A DNA stretch of 64,000 nucleotides from Pseudomonadota bacterium (GTDB lineage: Bacteria; Pseudomonadota; Alphaproteobacteria; Rhodospirillales; Magnetospirillaceae): the NCBI GenBank assembly GCA_021781575.1, contig JAJXWP010000001.1, positions 1-64,000 on the forward strand, given 5' to 3'. Made by a program: the position numbers and the translations under genes. How positions within the stretch are numbered: position 1 is the first letter of the stretch; every line of letters starts with the position of its first letter. The notes beneath the pieces are model-generated. The model was not told the origin of the DNA. It was given only the letters and a program-made list of their open reading frames with translations, and did not search any database. Positions 46,160 to 54,739 of the stretch are shown here, one piece after another.

Positions 46160-46866
46160 CACGCCGCCTCCAGCTCATCGAGGATGCGGCGTGCCGCCCC
46201 CGCCGGGTCGCCGGCGGCGGTGATCGGCCGACCGATCACCAGGATGTCGGCGCCTTTGGCGACGGCCTCGGCCGGACCAAGCACCCGCTTCTGATCGTTG
46301 GTCGCCGCCCAGGCCGGGCGGATGCCGGGGATCACCAGTTTCATCCCGGGCCCGCATAACCGGCGCAGTTCCTCTACCTCATGTGGCGAACAGACGATGC
46401 CATCGACCCCTGCTTCCTGGGCCACCGCCGCCAGCCGCTTGACCTGGTCGAGCAAGGTGCCGCCGACGCCGATGGCCGGCAGTTCGGCTGGGCCGATACT
46501 GGTCAGCACGGTGACCGCCAGGATGTCCGGACGCCGGACGCCGGCACGGGCGGCGGCCTCCCCGGCCGACTGCACCGCCGCGCGCATCATCTCGCCGCCA
46601 CCGCCGGCATGCACCGTGGTCATCGCCGGGGCCAGGGCGACGGCACCCTTCATGGCGCCGGCGACGGTATTAGGGATGTCGTGAAACTTCAGATCAAGAA
46701 ACAATGGCAGGCCGGCGGCGGCCACCGCGCGAACGCCGGCCGGACCATTGGCGACAAAGAATTCCAGGCCGAGCTTGACGCCACCGACCAGGCCCGCCAG
46801 CCGTCGAGCGAGGCCGAGCGCGGCATCGGCATCGGTGGTGTCCAGGGCGCAATAGATCGGGTTCAT
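46159..46866 (-). CDS. pyrF: Orotidine 5'-phosphate decarboxylase
   Basis: 235 residues. Active-site residues lie in FLDLKFHDIPNTV (Asp-Lys-His-Asp tetrad), and a C-terminal phosphate loop LVIGRPITAAGDP is present. It makes UMP from OMP. It is flanked by overlapping lapA and trpF. Confidence 0.97.
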   Translation of the reverse strand: MNPIYCALDTTDADAALGLARRLAGLVGGVKLGLEFFVANGPAGVRAVAAAGLPLFLDLKFHDIPNTVAGAMKGAVALAPAMTTVHAGGGGEMMRAAVQSAGEAAARAGVRRPDILAVTVLTSIGPAELPAIGVGGTLLDQVKRLAAVAQEAGVDGIVCSPHEVEELRRLCGPGMKLVIPGIRPAWAATNDQKRVLGPAEAVAKGADILVIGRPITAAGDPAGAARRILDELEAA

Positions 46867-47201
46867 GGCGGTATGGGAAGGTTGCCGGCCGCAGGCGGCT
46901 CGGAGGGTGGGGGAGACGAAGCGGCGGAGGCTTTCAGCGCTTCGAGCCGGCGTTCGAGATCGTCGGCGCGGCGCGCCTCGATCCGGGCGGCCCGCCGATA
47001 TTTCAGGCCGGACAAGCCGCCGCCGAGGAAGCCCAAGAGAAACCCGCCAGCCAAAGGCGCCAGCACGGCCAGATAGACCGGCACCATCAGGACTTCGTCG
47101 AACGGCAAAAAACCGAGCGTCAGCGTCTGGCGGTTGGACAGGGCGAACACCACCACCACCACAGCCAGGGGCAAGCCGATGATCCAGAAGAGGAATCGCA
47201 A
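46863..47201 (-). CDS. lapA: LapA-domain membrane protein
   Basis: 112 residues with two membrane helices (about 3-20 and 42-64), the second with the glycine zipper FLLGFLGGGLSGLKYR, followed by a basic coiled coil and a Pro/Ser tail. This matches the lipopolysaccharide assembly protein A domain family (YciS-like). In E. coli, LapA/LapB adjust LPS synthesis via LpxC stability; no lapB is adjacent here. It overlaps pyrF (ATGA). Confidence 0.85.
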   Translation of the reverse strand: MRFLFWIIGLPLAVVVVVFALSNRQTLTLGFLPFDEVLMVPVYLAVLAPLAGGFLLGFLGGGLSGLKYRRAARIEARRADDLERRLEALKASAASSPPPSEPPAAGNLPIPP

Positions 47202-47216
47202 GGGGCTCTTCCCCTT

Positions 47217-47501
47217 CTACTGGTCAGTGTTCAACCGCTCGCGCAATTGCTTGCCGGTCTTGAAGAAGGGAACCGCTTTTTCCGAGACGTCCACCGCCGC
47301 GCCGGTCCGCGGGTTGCGGCCCTGGCGAGCGTCGCGCTTCTTGATCGAAAACGCCCCGAAGCCGCGCAGTTCGACCCGATCGCCGCGGGCCAGCGCAGCT
47401 GCGATCTCGTCGAATATGGTGGTCACGATGCGCTCGACGTCACGCTGGTAGAGGTGAGGGTTGAGCTCCGCCAGGCGGGCGATCAGCTCCGACTTGGTCA
47501 T
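47217..47501 (-). CDS. ihfB: Integration host factor beta subunit
   Basis: 94 residues, the HU/IHF fold with [22 protein letters not shown] and the DNA-intercalating arm [10 protein letters not shown]. An N-terminus [15 protein letters not shown] and the position beside rpsA identify IHF-beta rather than HU. It bends DNA, including at RpoN-dependent promoters; rpoN lies in this window. Confidence 0.95.
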   Translation of the reverse strand: MTKSELIARLAELNPHLYQRDVERIVTTIFDEIAAALARGDRVELRGFGAFSIKKRDARQGRNPRTGAAVDVSEKAVPFFKTGKQLRERLNTDQ

Positions 47502-47612
47502 GGGCGTCCTTGGCTCCTGGTCAGGGCGGTGTTTGCCACTCGCGCAAGCAGCCTGCCAAAGGCAAGCCGAGGCGTCAAGATAAGCCTTTCAGATACCTAG
47601 ATTTTTTCATTG

Positions 47613-47682
47613 CACCACGGAGTGCACGGAGAGCGTGGAGAAAGATCAGGCGTTCTCCCTGCGCTCCGTGTCCTCCGTGGTG
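47613..47682. repeat. CACGGAG-type inverted repeat between rpsA and ihfB
   Basis: CACCACGGAGTGCACGGAG at the left is mirrored by CTCCGTGTCCTCCGTGGTG at the right, with a GGAGAA/TTCTCC stem nested inside (47637-47658). Copies of ACCACGGAG-CACGGAG are known as dispersed repeats in many bacterial genomes. It ends 11 bases from the rpsA stop and may serve as its terminator. Confidence 0.65.
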
Positions 47683-47692
47683 GATGCCGTCC

Positions 47693-49408
47693 TTACTTAT
47701 CTTCCGACTGGGCTTTTTCTTCCTTGGCGCGGTTGAACGCCGCCCCCAGGATGTCGCCCAGCGACGCGCCGGAGTCGGACGAACCGTACTCGGCCATCGC
47801 CTGCTTCTCTTCGTCGATCTCGCGCGCCTTGACCGACAGGGTCACCTTGCGGGTAGCCTTGTCGATAGCGGTGACCTTGGCATCGAGCTTTTCGCCGACG
47901 GCGAAGCGATCGGGGCGCTGGTCGGAGCGGTCGCGCGCCAGCTCGTTCTTGCGGATGAAACCGGTCATGCCCTCGACCGTCACTTCGAGACCGTTATCGG
48001 TGACCTGGGTCACCGTGCAGGTCACCACGTCACCCTTCTTGATATGGGCGATGGCTTGCTTGAACGGATCCGAACCCAGCTGCTTGATACCGAGGCTGAT
48101 GCGTTCCTTCTCGATATCGACGTCGAGCACCTTGGCCTTGACCACGTCACCCTTCTTGAAGTCGGCGATGGCCTGCTCGCCCGGGCGCTCCCAGTCGAGG
48201 TCGGAAAGATGGACCATGCCGTCGATCTCGCCGGGCAGGCCGACGAACAGACCGAACTCGGTGATGTTCTTGACCTCGCCTTCGACTTCGGAACCCACCG
48301 GGAACTTCTCGAGGAAGCCTTCCCACGGATTCGACATGGTCTGCTTGAGACCGAGCGAGATGCGGCGCTTCTGGGCGTCGACGTCCAGCACCATGACCTC
48401 GACCTCCTGGGAGGTGGAGACGATCTTGCCGGGATGGACGTTCTTCTTGGTCCAGGACATTTCGGACACGTGGACCAGGCCTTCGACGCCGGGCTCCAGC
48501 TCGACGAACGCGCCGTAGTCGGTGATGTTGGTGACGCGGCCGACGAACTTGGCGCTGACCGGATACTTCTGGTCCACGCCTTCCCACGGATCGGCCTCGA
48601 GTTGCTTGATGCCAAGGCTGATGCGCTGGGTCTCGGGGTTGAAGCGGATCACCTGCACCTTGACCGACTGGCCGATATGCAGCGCCTCGCTCGGGTGGTT
48701 GATGCGCTTCCAGGCGATATCGGTGACGTGCAGCAGGCCGTCGACGCCGCCCAGGTCGACGAAGGCGCCATAATCGGTGATGTTTTTCACCACGCCTTCC
48801 AGCACCTGGCCTTCCTTCAGGCTCTCGATCAGCTCGGAGCGCTGCTCGGCGCGGGTTTCTTCCAGCACGGCGCGACGCGACACCACGATGTTGCCGCGCG
48901 AGCGGTCCATCTTGAGGATCTGGAAGGGTTGCGGACTGCCCATCAAGGGCCCGATGTCACGCACCGGGCGGATATCCACCTGGCTGCCCGGCAGGAAGGC
49001 GACAGCCCCCGACAGGTCGACGGTAAAGCCGCCCTTGACCCGGCCGAAGATGATGCCGTTGACCCGCTGATTATCCTGGAAGGCGCGCTCGAGCTGCGTC
49101 CAGGCTTCCTCGCGGCGCGCCTTCTCGCGGCTCAGCATGACCTCGCCGTTCTTATCCTCGTAGCGCTCGACGAACACTTCGACTTCGTCGCCCGCCTTGA
49201 TCTCGGCGGGGCGGCCGGGAGCGGCAAATTCCTTGAGCGGGATGCGGCCCTCGGACTTAAGCCCGACGTCGATCACCGCAAAATCGCCGTCAACCTCGAC
49301 GACGGTGCCTTTCACCACGGAGCCTTCAAAGGCCCCCGCTTCGCCGAACGTCTCGTCCAGCAGGGCGGCAAAATCTTCGTTCGCCGCGAATTCAGTGGCA
49401 GTAGCCAT
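47693..49408 (-). CDS. rpsA: 30S ribosomal protein S1
   Basis: 571 residues from ATG 49408, with AAAGGA upstream; a TTG six bases earlier is in frame. Six S1 RNA-binding repeats are readable, e.g. GDFAVIDVGLKSEGRI, GGFTVDLSGAVAFLPGSQVD, ITDYGAFVDLGGVDGLLHV, ITDYGAFVELEPGVEGLVHVSEMSW, ITEFGLFVGLPGEIDGMVH. It unfolds mRNA on the small subunit. The order cmk-rpsA-ihfB is conserved. Confidence 0.98.
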   Translation of the reverse strand: MATATEFAANEDFAALLDETFGEAGAFEGSVVKGTVVEVDGDFAVIDVGLKSEGRIPLKEFAAPGRPAEIKAGDEVEVFVERYEDKNGEVMLSREKARREEAWTQLERAFQDNQRVNGIIFGRVKGGFTVDLSGAVAFLPGSQVDIRPVRDIGPLMGSPQPFQILKMDRSRGNIVVSRRAVLEETRAEQRSELIESLKEGQVLEGVVKNITDYGAFVDLGGVDGLLHVTDIAWKRINHPSEALHIGQSVKVQVIRFNPETQRISLGIKQLEADPWEGVDQKYPVSAKFVGRVTNITDYGAFVELEPGVEGLVHVSEMSWTKKNVHPGKIVSTSQEVEVMVLDVDAQKRRISLGLKQTMSNPWEGFLEKFPVGSEVEGEVKNITEFGLFVGLPGEIDGMVHLSDLDWERPGEQAIADFKKGDVVKAKVLDVDIEKERISLGIKQLGSDPFKQAIAHIKKGDVVTCTVTQVTDNGLEVTVEGMTGFIRKNELARDRSDQRPDRFAVGEKLDAKVTAIDKATRKVTLSVKAREIDEEKQAMAEYGSSDSGASLGDILGAAFNRAKEEKAQSEDK

Positions 49409-49491
49409 ATGCAAATGTTCCTTTCACAACTGTCTTATCCAGGCCTGCCGGTTGGCTCCGGCGGTCTTCGGCGATGGAGAAAACACGCAAC

Positions 49492-49517
49492 GCCGTTCCC
49501 CCGCCTCAGGGAACGGC
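49492..49517 (-). terminator. Hairpin downstream of cmk
   Basis: GCCGTTCCC and GGGAACGGC form a perfect 9-bp stem with an 8-base loop, 28 bases after the cmk stop on the minus strand. The following bases, GTTGCGTGTTTT, have only a delayed T-run. It probably terminates cmk or marks the start of the rpsA leader. Confidence 0.45.
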
Positions 49518-49544
49518 TGCCCAGCTAACACCCCGGAACCGGTT

Positions 49545-50174
49545 TCAGCCGGCAGGGCGCCTGAGGGAAATGATATCTACCGCAGCGGCAAAAGCCGCAT
49601 CCGCATCGAGCTCGGAGGTGTCCAGGACGACGGCGTCGTCGGCCGGAACCAACGGAGCTACGCTGCGGGCGCTATCGCGCTCGTCGCGTTCCTTCATGTC
49701 TTGAAGGACGCGCTCCCATATAGCCGGTTCACCCTTGTCAAGCAACTCCTTCAAACGTCGCTCGGCACGCTTTTCCAGGCTGGCCATGACGAAGAGCTTG
49801 GCATCGGCCATTGGGCAGACCACCGTGCCGATGTCGCGGCCGTCCAGCACCGCCCCCGGCGCCCGGGCGGCGAAGGCGCGCTGGAAGTCGAGCAGGGCCG
49901 CGCGCACGGCCGGTATGGCCGCCACCTTTGAGGCGGCGCCGCCGGCCGCTTCGCCCCTCAAGCCGGGATCGGCCAGGGCGACGAGCTCCAGCCGCCGGGC
50001 TGCCTGTTCGGCGGCGGCAGCGTCGGCCGGGTCACCCCCGGCCCTCAGCACCGCCATGCCGACGGCCCGATACAAGAGGCCGGTGTCGAGGTAATTCAGC
50101 CCGAAATGCCCGGCCAGCCGCCGCGCCAGTGTTCCCTTTCCGGCCGCCGCCGGGCCGTCGATGGCGATAATCAT
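49545..50174 (-). CDS. cmk: Cytidylate kinase
   Basis: 209 residues from ATG 50174; the frame continues 31 codons upstream without family-like sequence. The P-loop GPAAAGKGT, LDTGLLYRAVG, and DGRDIGTVVCP motifs define CMP kinase. It recycles CMP/dCMP. It lies in the standard aroA-cmk-rpsA order. Confidence 0.96.
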   Translation of the reverse strand: MIIAIDGPAAAGKGTLARRLAGHFGLNYLDTGLLYRAVGMAVLRAGGDPADAAAAEQAARRLELVALADPGLRGEAAGGAASKVAAIPAVRAALLDFQRAFAARAPGAVLDGRDIGTVVCPMADAKLFVMASLEKRAERRLKELLDKGEPAIWERVLQDMKERDERDSARSVAPLVPADDAVVLDTSELDADAAFAAAVDIISLRRPAG

Positions 50175-50181
50175 TGTTAGA

Positions 50182-50263
50182 AGATCACGGCGGAGAGACG
50201 GAGAACCGGGAGAGAAATCGACGAATAAGTCTTCGCTTCCCTGGCCTCTGCGCGTCTGCGGTG
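50182..50263. repeat. Degenerate second CACGGAG-type inverted repeat, aroA-cmk gap
   Basis: The left arm, ATCACGGCGGAGAGACGGAG, and the reverse complement of the right arm, CCACCGCAGACGCGCAGAGG, share the CAC-GC-GAGAC-GAG skeleton. It fills most of the 106-base gap between aroA and cmk and resembles the repeat at 47613-47682. Confidence 0.4.
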
Positions 50264-50280
50264 GCATCCCTTCTCCCGGC

Positions 50281-51609
50281 TCACGGCTGCACCTCCGAAA
50301 TCCGCGCCCCCAGGCCGTTCATCAGGGAGACGAAACCAGGAAAGCTGGTGCCGATGGCGGCCGCGTCGTCGATCTGCACCGGGCGCCGCGAGGCCATCCC
50401 CATGACCAGGAAGGACATGGCGATACGGTGGTCGAGATTGACCGCGATGGTGGCGCCGCCATCCGGTGGCCGGCCGTCGCCATGGACGATCAAGTCGTCG
50501 CCCTCAACTTCGAAACGCACGCCGCAGGCCTGCAGTCCGCGGGCCACGGCGGCCAGCCGGTCGCTCTCCTTCACCCTGAGCTCGGCCAGCCCACGCATGC
50601 GGGTCGTGCCGGCGGCAAATGCAGCGGCGATTGCCAGGACGGGATATTCGTCGATCATCGACGGCGCCCGTTCGGGCGGGACATCAACGCCTTTCAGGGC
50701 AGAATGGCCCGCCACCAGATCAGCCACCGGCTCGCCGGCCTCGTCGCGGGCGTTTTGCCACTGGAGGTCGGCCCCCATCTCCTTCAGGGTCTGGAACAGG
50801 CCGCAACGCAGCGGGTTTGTGCCGACACCCGGGACGGTGATGCGGGAGTGAGGGACCAGCAGCGCAGCCACCACGGGAAAGGCCGCCGAGGAAGGGTCGC
50901 CGGGCACCTTGATGGCCCGCCCGGTGAGTTCGGGATGTCCCTTGATGGTTACCGCGCGGCCGCCGTCGGGAAGCGCATCGACGGCGACCTCGGCGCCGAA
51001 CCCACGCAGCATCAGCTCGGTATGGTCGCGCGTCGGTGCGCTCTCGACGACCGTGGTCGCCCCCGGAGCGTTCAGCCCGGCCAGCAGGACGGCAGACTTG
51101 ACCTGGGCCGAGGGCACGGGGAGCTCGTAGGAGATGGGAATGGGCGAGGCAGTGCCGATGACCGCCAAGGGCAGGCGTCCGCCGGATCGGCTGACGAATC
51201 CAGCCCCCATGCGACCGAGCGGCTCGCTGACCCGGCGCATCGGGCGCGATCGCAATGAAGCGTCGCCGGTGAACACGGTGGTGAAGGGGTGGGTCGCCAC
51301 CAGGCCCATCAGCAGCCGCGCCCCCGTGCCCGCGTTGCCCATGTCGAGGACGTCCTCCGGCTCGGCCAGTCCGCCGACGCCGCGCCCGTACAACTGCCAA
51401 ATCCCGTCGTCGCGGCGAACGACCTCGGCGCCCAGCCGCCGCATGGCCTCGGCGGTGCGCAACACGTCCTCACCTTCGAGCAGCCCTTCGACGGTGCTGC
51501 GCCCGACCGCCAGGGCGCCGAACATCAGCGCGCGGTGCGAGATCGACTTGTCGCCGGGAACGCGCGCCTGGCCCGTCAAGGGCGGCGCGGCGATGGATAT
51601 CAGCTGCAT
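50281..51609 (-). CDS. aroA: 3-phosphoshikimate 1-carboxyvinyltransferase (EPSP synthase)
   Basis: 442 residues from ATG 51609; upstream in-frame sequence to 51816 looks non-coding. Motifs include [43 protein letters not shown], and the C-terminal [12 protein letters not shown]. It adds enolpyruvyl to shikimate-3-phosphate. It is divergent from the zinc-ribbon protein gene across 200 bases. Confidence 0.96.
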   Translation of the reverse strand: MQLISIAAPPLTGQARVPGDKSISHRALMFGALAVGRSTVEGLLEGEDVLRTAEAMRRLGAEVVRRDDGIWQLYGRGVGGLAEPEDVLDMGNAGTGARLLMGLVATHPFTTVFTGDASLRSRPMRRVSEPLGRMGAGFVSRSGGRLPLAVIGTASPIPISYELPVPSAQVKSAVLLAGLNAPGATTVVESAPTRDHTELMLRGFGAEVAVDALPDGGRAVTIKGHPELTGRAIKVPGDPSSAAFPVVAALLVPHSRITVPGVGTNPLRCGLFQTLKEMGADLQWQNARDEAGEPVADLVAGHSALKGVDVPPERAPSMIDEYPVLAIAAAFAAGTTRMRGLAELRVKESDRLAAVARGLQACGVRFEVEGDDLIVHGDGRPPDGGATIAVNLDHRIAMSFLVMGMASRRPVQIDDAAAIGTSFPGFVSLMNGLGARISEVQP

Positions 51610-51809
51610 GGACCGGGTGCCTTTTTGGTGCGAATGGTTCGACCGACCACGGCTCTGTAGCACAGCCGAAGGCCCGGAGGTAGGGCCGAAGACGGTGGCC
51701 GGCGACGGGCCGCATGCCGTTACGCCCATTTTTCGTTTTGACACGGCCAAGGTAACGTGGCAAATGGCGCCAAAGGCAGTTTTTTGACGCAGGTTCAAGG
51801 AGGTCAAGG

Positions 51810-52211
51810 GTGGCAAAACCCGAATGGGGTGTGAAACGCACCTGCCAGAGCTGCGGCGCCCGCTTCTATGATCTGATGCGTTCGCCGATTATTTGCCCGA
51901 AATGCGAATCGGCGGTCGAGGTGGAGGTCACCTACAGGCCCCGCCGCCAAGCCGCCGCCGCCGCCGCTGAAGCCAAGGCGACACCGAAAGCGCTTCCCCC
52001 GGTGCTGGAGGAAGAAGAGGTGCTGGAGAGTGACGCCGAAGCCGAGGAACTCGAAGCCACTGAGGACGAGGACGGCAACATCGACGCCATGGACGGCGGC
52101 GATGACGACGAAAGCGGGCTGATCGAAGACGCTTCCGATCTGGGCGAGGACGACGACGACATGGCCGAGGTGATGGAACACCTGGACGAGGATTTAGAAA
52201 ACGAGATCTGA
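51810..52211 (+). CDS. TIGR02300-family zinc-ribbon acidic protein (FYDLN acid)
   Basis: 133 residues, beginning at GTG after a near-perfect AAGGAGGT. The N-terminal zinc ribbon has C12, C15, C29, C32 and contains the family motif RFYDL. An Ala/Lys linker leads into a tail of ~80 residues dominated by Glu and Asp. This family is restricted largely to alphaproteobacteria and its function is unknown; it is typically found next to aroA and a tRNA-Ala, as here. Confidence 0.92.
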   Translation: MAKPEWGVKRTCQSCGARFYDLMRSPIICPKCESAVEVEVTYRPRRQAAAAAAEAKATPKALPPVLEEEEVLESDAEAEELEATEDEDGNIDAMDGGDDDESGLIEDASDLGEDDDDMAEVMEHLDEDLENEI

Positions 52212-52252
52212 CGAGCGGTTCGGTCGGCTCTGCTTGGGCACGATTTTTTTGC

Positions 52253-52281
52253 TTGCGCAGACAAAGCCGAATCCCTATGTT
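52253..52281 (+). promoter_or_regulatory. Promoter of tRNA-Ala
   Basis: TTGCGC (52253-52258), a 17-base spacer, then TATGTT (52276-52281), 37 bases before the mature tRNA 5' end. The spacing is ideal for sigma-70 and no other gene lies between. Confidence 0.5.
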
Positions 52282-52318
52282 CCCGCACCTACGCGGCACT
52301 GGCCGCGTCCCAGATTCC

Positions 52319-52394
<76 letters not shown>

Positions 52395-52400
52395 AAGATG

Positions 52401-52443
52401 ACAAGGGCTTCGCAGCCGATGCTGCGGAGCCCTTGTTCTTTTT
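52401..52443 (+). terminator. Terminator after tRNA-Ala
   Basis: ACAAGGGCTTCGCAGC pairs with GCTGCGGAGCCCTTGT (one mismatch) around a 4-base loop, and TTCTTTTT follows. It starts 7 bases after CCA. Confidence 0.85.
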
Positions 52444-52711
52444 GTGGCGTGTTCGGGATGAAAGAATCTCAGTAGGGCCCCCAGCCGCCGCCGAACGTTG
52501 CCGTTGCGTGGCGCTGCCACGGACAGCCTGCGAGACATTCGCCGACAAGCCGAGGGATCATGGCCCGGCCCGCGAAGCCCATGCCGGTTCCTGCAAAGTC
52601 ACGGCCAATACCGCGGCCCCGCCGAAGGTCGAGGGCGGGATTGCCGAATGCCGCGGCGCTCCCACATTCTTCCCGACGCAGCCGACCGGACGGAGAAGGA
52701 GCACGCCCGCA

Positions 52712-53038
52712 ATGTTCATCGCCATGAATCGTTTCCGCATCGGCCTCGGCAAGGAGGACGAGTTCGCCCGCATCTGGAAGGAGCGCGAGACCAACCTGCC
52801 CGAGGTGCCCGGCTTCATCGCATTTCACCTGTTGCGCGGGCCGTCGGACGAGCAATGCACCCTGTTCGCTTCCCATACCGTCTGGGCCTCGCGCGGGCAT
52901 TTCGAGGCGTGGACCCGCTCGGATGCGTTCCGGCGCGCCCACGGCGGTGCCGGCCAGTCGGCGGGGCTCTATCTCGGGCCGCCGCAATTCGAGGGATTCG
53001 AGGTCATCCAAGCGATCGACGGACGACCAGCGGATTGA
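52712..53038 (+). CDS. Antibiotic-biosynthesis-monooxygenase-fold protein (haem-degrading HmoB/IsdG-like)
   Basis: 108 residues from ATG 52712, after GGAGAAGGAG. A dimeric ferredoxin-like fold is suggested by MFIAMNRFRIGLGKEDEFARIW, PEVPGFIAFHLLRG, and FEAWTRSDAFRRAH. The last helix-His segment resembles the haem ligand region of the HmoA/IsdG group, but function in haem breakdown is inferred. The 268 bases before it hold no convincing gene. Confidence 0.82.
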   Translation: MFIAMNRFRIGLGKEDEFARIWKERETNLPEVPGFIAFHLLRGPSDEQCTLFASHTVWASRGHFEAWTRSDAFRRAHGGAGQSAGLYLGPPQFEGFEVIQAIDGRPAD

Positions 53039-53076
53039 ATTGTGGGGATGCCGTTATAGTGGGGCCGCCAAGATCC

Positions 53077-53106
53077 CTTGACTGCCCGATCGAGCGGACC
53101 AAAATA
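53077..53106 (+). promoter_or_regulatory. Possible promoter upstream of hsp20
   Basis: CTTGAC (53077-53082) and AAAATA (53101-53106) are separated by 18 bases and lie about 95 bases before the hsp20 start. The -35 resembles both sigma-70 and alphaproteobacterial RpoH sites; the -10 is not close to either consensus. Confidence 0.3.
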
Positions 53107-53199
53107 GATAACTGGCGGTGCCGACCAGGACCGCCGGTTAAGGGCGCCGTCATGGGCCCAAGACCGTGCTCGCTCGCATCAAGAGGAGGACGTGTTTCA

Positions 53200-53697
53200 A
53201 TGACTCGCGTGTCCCTGTTCAACAGCCCGCTGCTTCTTGGTTTCGACCATTTCGAGCGGGTTCTCGACCGCATATCCAAGACTTCCGCCGAAGGTTATCC
53301 GCCCTACAACATCGAGCAGATCGGTGACAACGGCCTGCGGATCACTCTGGCTGTCGCCGGCTTTTCCATGGACGATCTGCAGGTGTCCATCGAGGACAAC
53401 CAGCTGATTATTCGCGGCAGGCAAGCCGAGGACGACCAGAGCCGTGTTTTCCTCCACCGCGGCATCGCCGCCCGCCAGTTCCAGCGGGGCTTCGTGTTGG
53501 CGGAGGGGATCGAGGTGGTCAGCGCCACCCTTGACAACGGCCTGCTGCATGTCGACTTGCAGCGCCCCCTGCCGGAGAATCGCGCCCGTACCATCAAGAT
53601 CGAAAAGGCCTTGCCCGGGCGTTCGGGCAATACCGCGATCAGCGTGGAGACCGGCAAGCAAGGGAACGCTCGCCCAATAGAGGAGGCGGAACGATGA
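53200..53697 (+). CDS. Small heat-shock protein, Hsp20/IbpA family
   Basis: 165 residues from ATG 53200, preceded by AAGAGGAGG. The N-terminus (FNSPLLLGFDHFERVLDRISK, then YPPYNIEQ) and the alpha-crystallin domain (LRITLAVAGFSMDDLQVSIEDNQLIIRGR, ending with GLLHVDLQRPLPE) are typical of alphaproteobacterial Hsp20. It holds unfolding proteins during stress. Its stop overlaps the start of a DUF1150 gene, a pairing widely seen in alphaproteobacteria. Confidence 0.94.
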   Translation: MTRVSLFNSPLLLGFDHFERVLDRISKTSAEGYPPYNIEQIGDNGLRITLAVAGFSMDDLQVSIEDNQLIIRGRQAEDDQSRVFLHRGIAARQFQRGFVLAEGIEVVSATLDNGLLHVDLQRPLPENRARTIKIEKALPGRSGNTAISVETGKQGNARPIEEAER

Positions 53698-53924
53698 ACA
53701 AAGACTCCCATAAGACGCCAGGGCCATCGCGCACCATGTCGGCGCAGGATTTTGCGCTGTGGGGCATGCAGGACGTCGCCTATATCAAACGCGTGGTAAT
53801 CAACGACGAGGTCGGCTGGTCGATCCACGGCGCCGATGGCACCAACATCGGGCTGGCTCAGGATCGTGCCTTGGCTTTTGCCGCCGTGCGGCAGCACGAC
53901 CTGGAGCCGGTCAGCGTGCACTGA
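53694..53924 (+). CDS. DUF1150 family protein
   Basis: 76 residues, overlapping hsp20 by ATGA. The segment DFALWGMQDVAYIKRV, then GWSIHGADGTNIGLAQDRALAFAAVRQHDLEPVSVH, is the DUF1150 pattern. Function is unknown; constant linkage to hsp20 suggests a stress role. Confidence 0.9.
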   Translation: MNKDSHKTPGPSRTMSAQDFALWGMQDVAYIKRVVINDEVGWSIHGADGTNIGLAQDRALAFAAVRQHDLEPVSVH

Positions 53925-53964
53925 ACCCTGGAATTTGCGCTTTCCCCATGACTCGCCCCGTCCC

Positions 53965-53991
53965 AACCCCCCGGGAACAGGCCCGGGGGTT
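53965..53991. terminator. GC hairpin between DUF1150 and ptsN
   Basis: AACCCCC and GGGGGTT pair around an inner GGG/CCC with an unpaired base, in the 91-base gap between convergent genes. No T-run follows on either strand, so function as terminator is tentative. Confidence 0.35.
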
Positions 53992-54015
53992 GCGAAATGG
54001 CTGAGAGATCAGGGA

Positions 54016-54480
54016 TCAGGCGGCGCGGCTGGCCGGGGATTCGGTAAGGAGGGCGTAAAGGCCTTCAGCCGTATCGGTGCCGCGCAATTTCTCGCAGACA
54101 CCCTTGTCACGCAGCAGGCGGGACACCCGGGCAAGCGCCTTCAGGTGATCGGCGCCGGCCGACTCGGGAGCCAGCAGCAGGAAAATCAGGTCGACCGGCT
54201 GTTCATCGATGCTGTCGAAGTTGATCGGTCGTTCGAGGCGAGCGAACAGGCCGTAAAGACGGGGGAGGTTGGACAGCTTGCCGTGTGGAATGGCGATGCC
54301 GTTGCCGACCCCCGTGGTACCCAGACGCTCGCGTTCCAACAGAACGTCGAAGATGGCCCGCTCATGCAGGCCGGTCAGCTCGGCAGCGCGGCGCGCCAGT
54401 TCCTGCAGCGCCTGCTTCTTGCTGGTGGCCCGCAAATTGGGCACCACGCTTTCCGGGCTGATCAAGTCAACAATGTCCAT
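54016..54480 (-). CDS. ptsN: PTS EIIA-Ntr regulatory protein
   Basis: 154 residues with the phosphorylated His66 in GNGIAIPHGK and the fructose-type EIIA fold (LLERERLGTTGVG, DLIFLLLAPE). GAGGATC precedes the ATG. It receives phosphate from HPr encoded 35 kb away and typically controls K+ transport and carbon/nitrogen balance. It lies in the usual position downstream of rpoN. Confidence 0.95.
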   Translation of the reverse strand: MDIVDLISPESVVPNLRATSKKQALQELARRAAELTGLHERAIFDVLLERERLGTTGVGNGIAIPHGKLSNLPRLYGLFARLERPINFDSIDEQPVDLIFLLLAPESAGADHLKALARVSRLLRDKGVCEKLRGTDTAEGLYALLTESPASRAA

Positions 54481-54489
54481 GACAGATCC

Positions 54490-54738
54490 TCATGGTGCTA
54501 TTGCGCCGTGCATCTCATCGGAGAGCCGCGCCAAGGGGCCGATCCAACGATCGGCGGAAGCGACGGTAAGCCGCCCCGCCTGCAATACGGCCCGCCGCCA
54601 TCCCCTGAGACCGCCGCCGCGTCGTTCGATATGAACGAGCCGTGCGCCCATAAGGGGCCGGACAATAGGCCGGTCGCCAAGACGAGTCAAGTAAGCGTCG
54701 TGCGTGCTCCAATTCATGGCGCCCCGCGTCATGTGCAC
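54490..54738 (-). CDS. Doubtful small hypothetical gene between rpoN and ptsN
   Basis: 82 residues from ATG 54738, starting next to the rpoN stop and ending 9 bases before ptsN. It is basic, without signal peptide or recognisable motif. Third codon positions are less GC-biased than in neighbours. It occupies the place where many proteobacteria encode the ribosome hibernation factor Hpf, to which it shows no resemblance. It may be real, decayed, or simply open frame. Confidence 0.3.
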   Translation of the reverse strand: MHMTRGAMNWSTHDAYLTRLGDRPIVRPLMGARLVHIERRGGGLRGWRRAVLQAGRLTVASADRWIGPLARLSDEMHGAIAP

Positions 54739-54739
54739 G

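Noticed and set aside
47510-49528. 672-codon open frame opposite rpsA
   Set aside because: Shadow of the S1 gene; translation mirrors the repeats of S1 and shows no domain.
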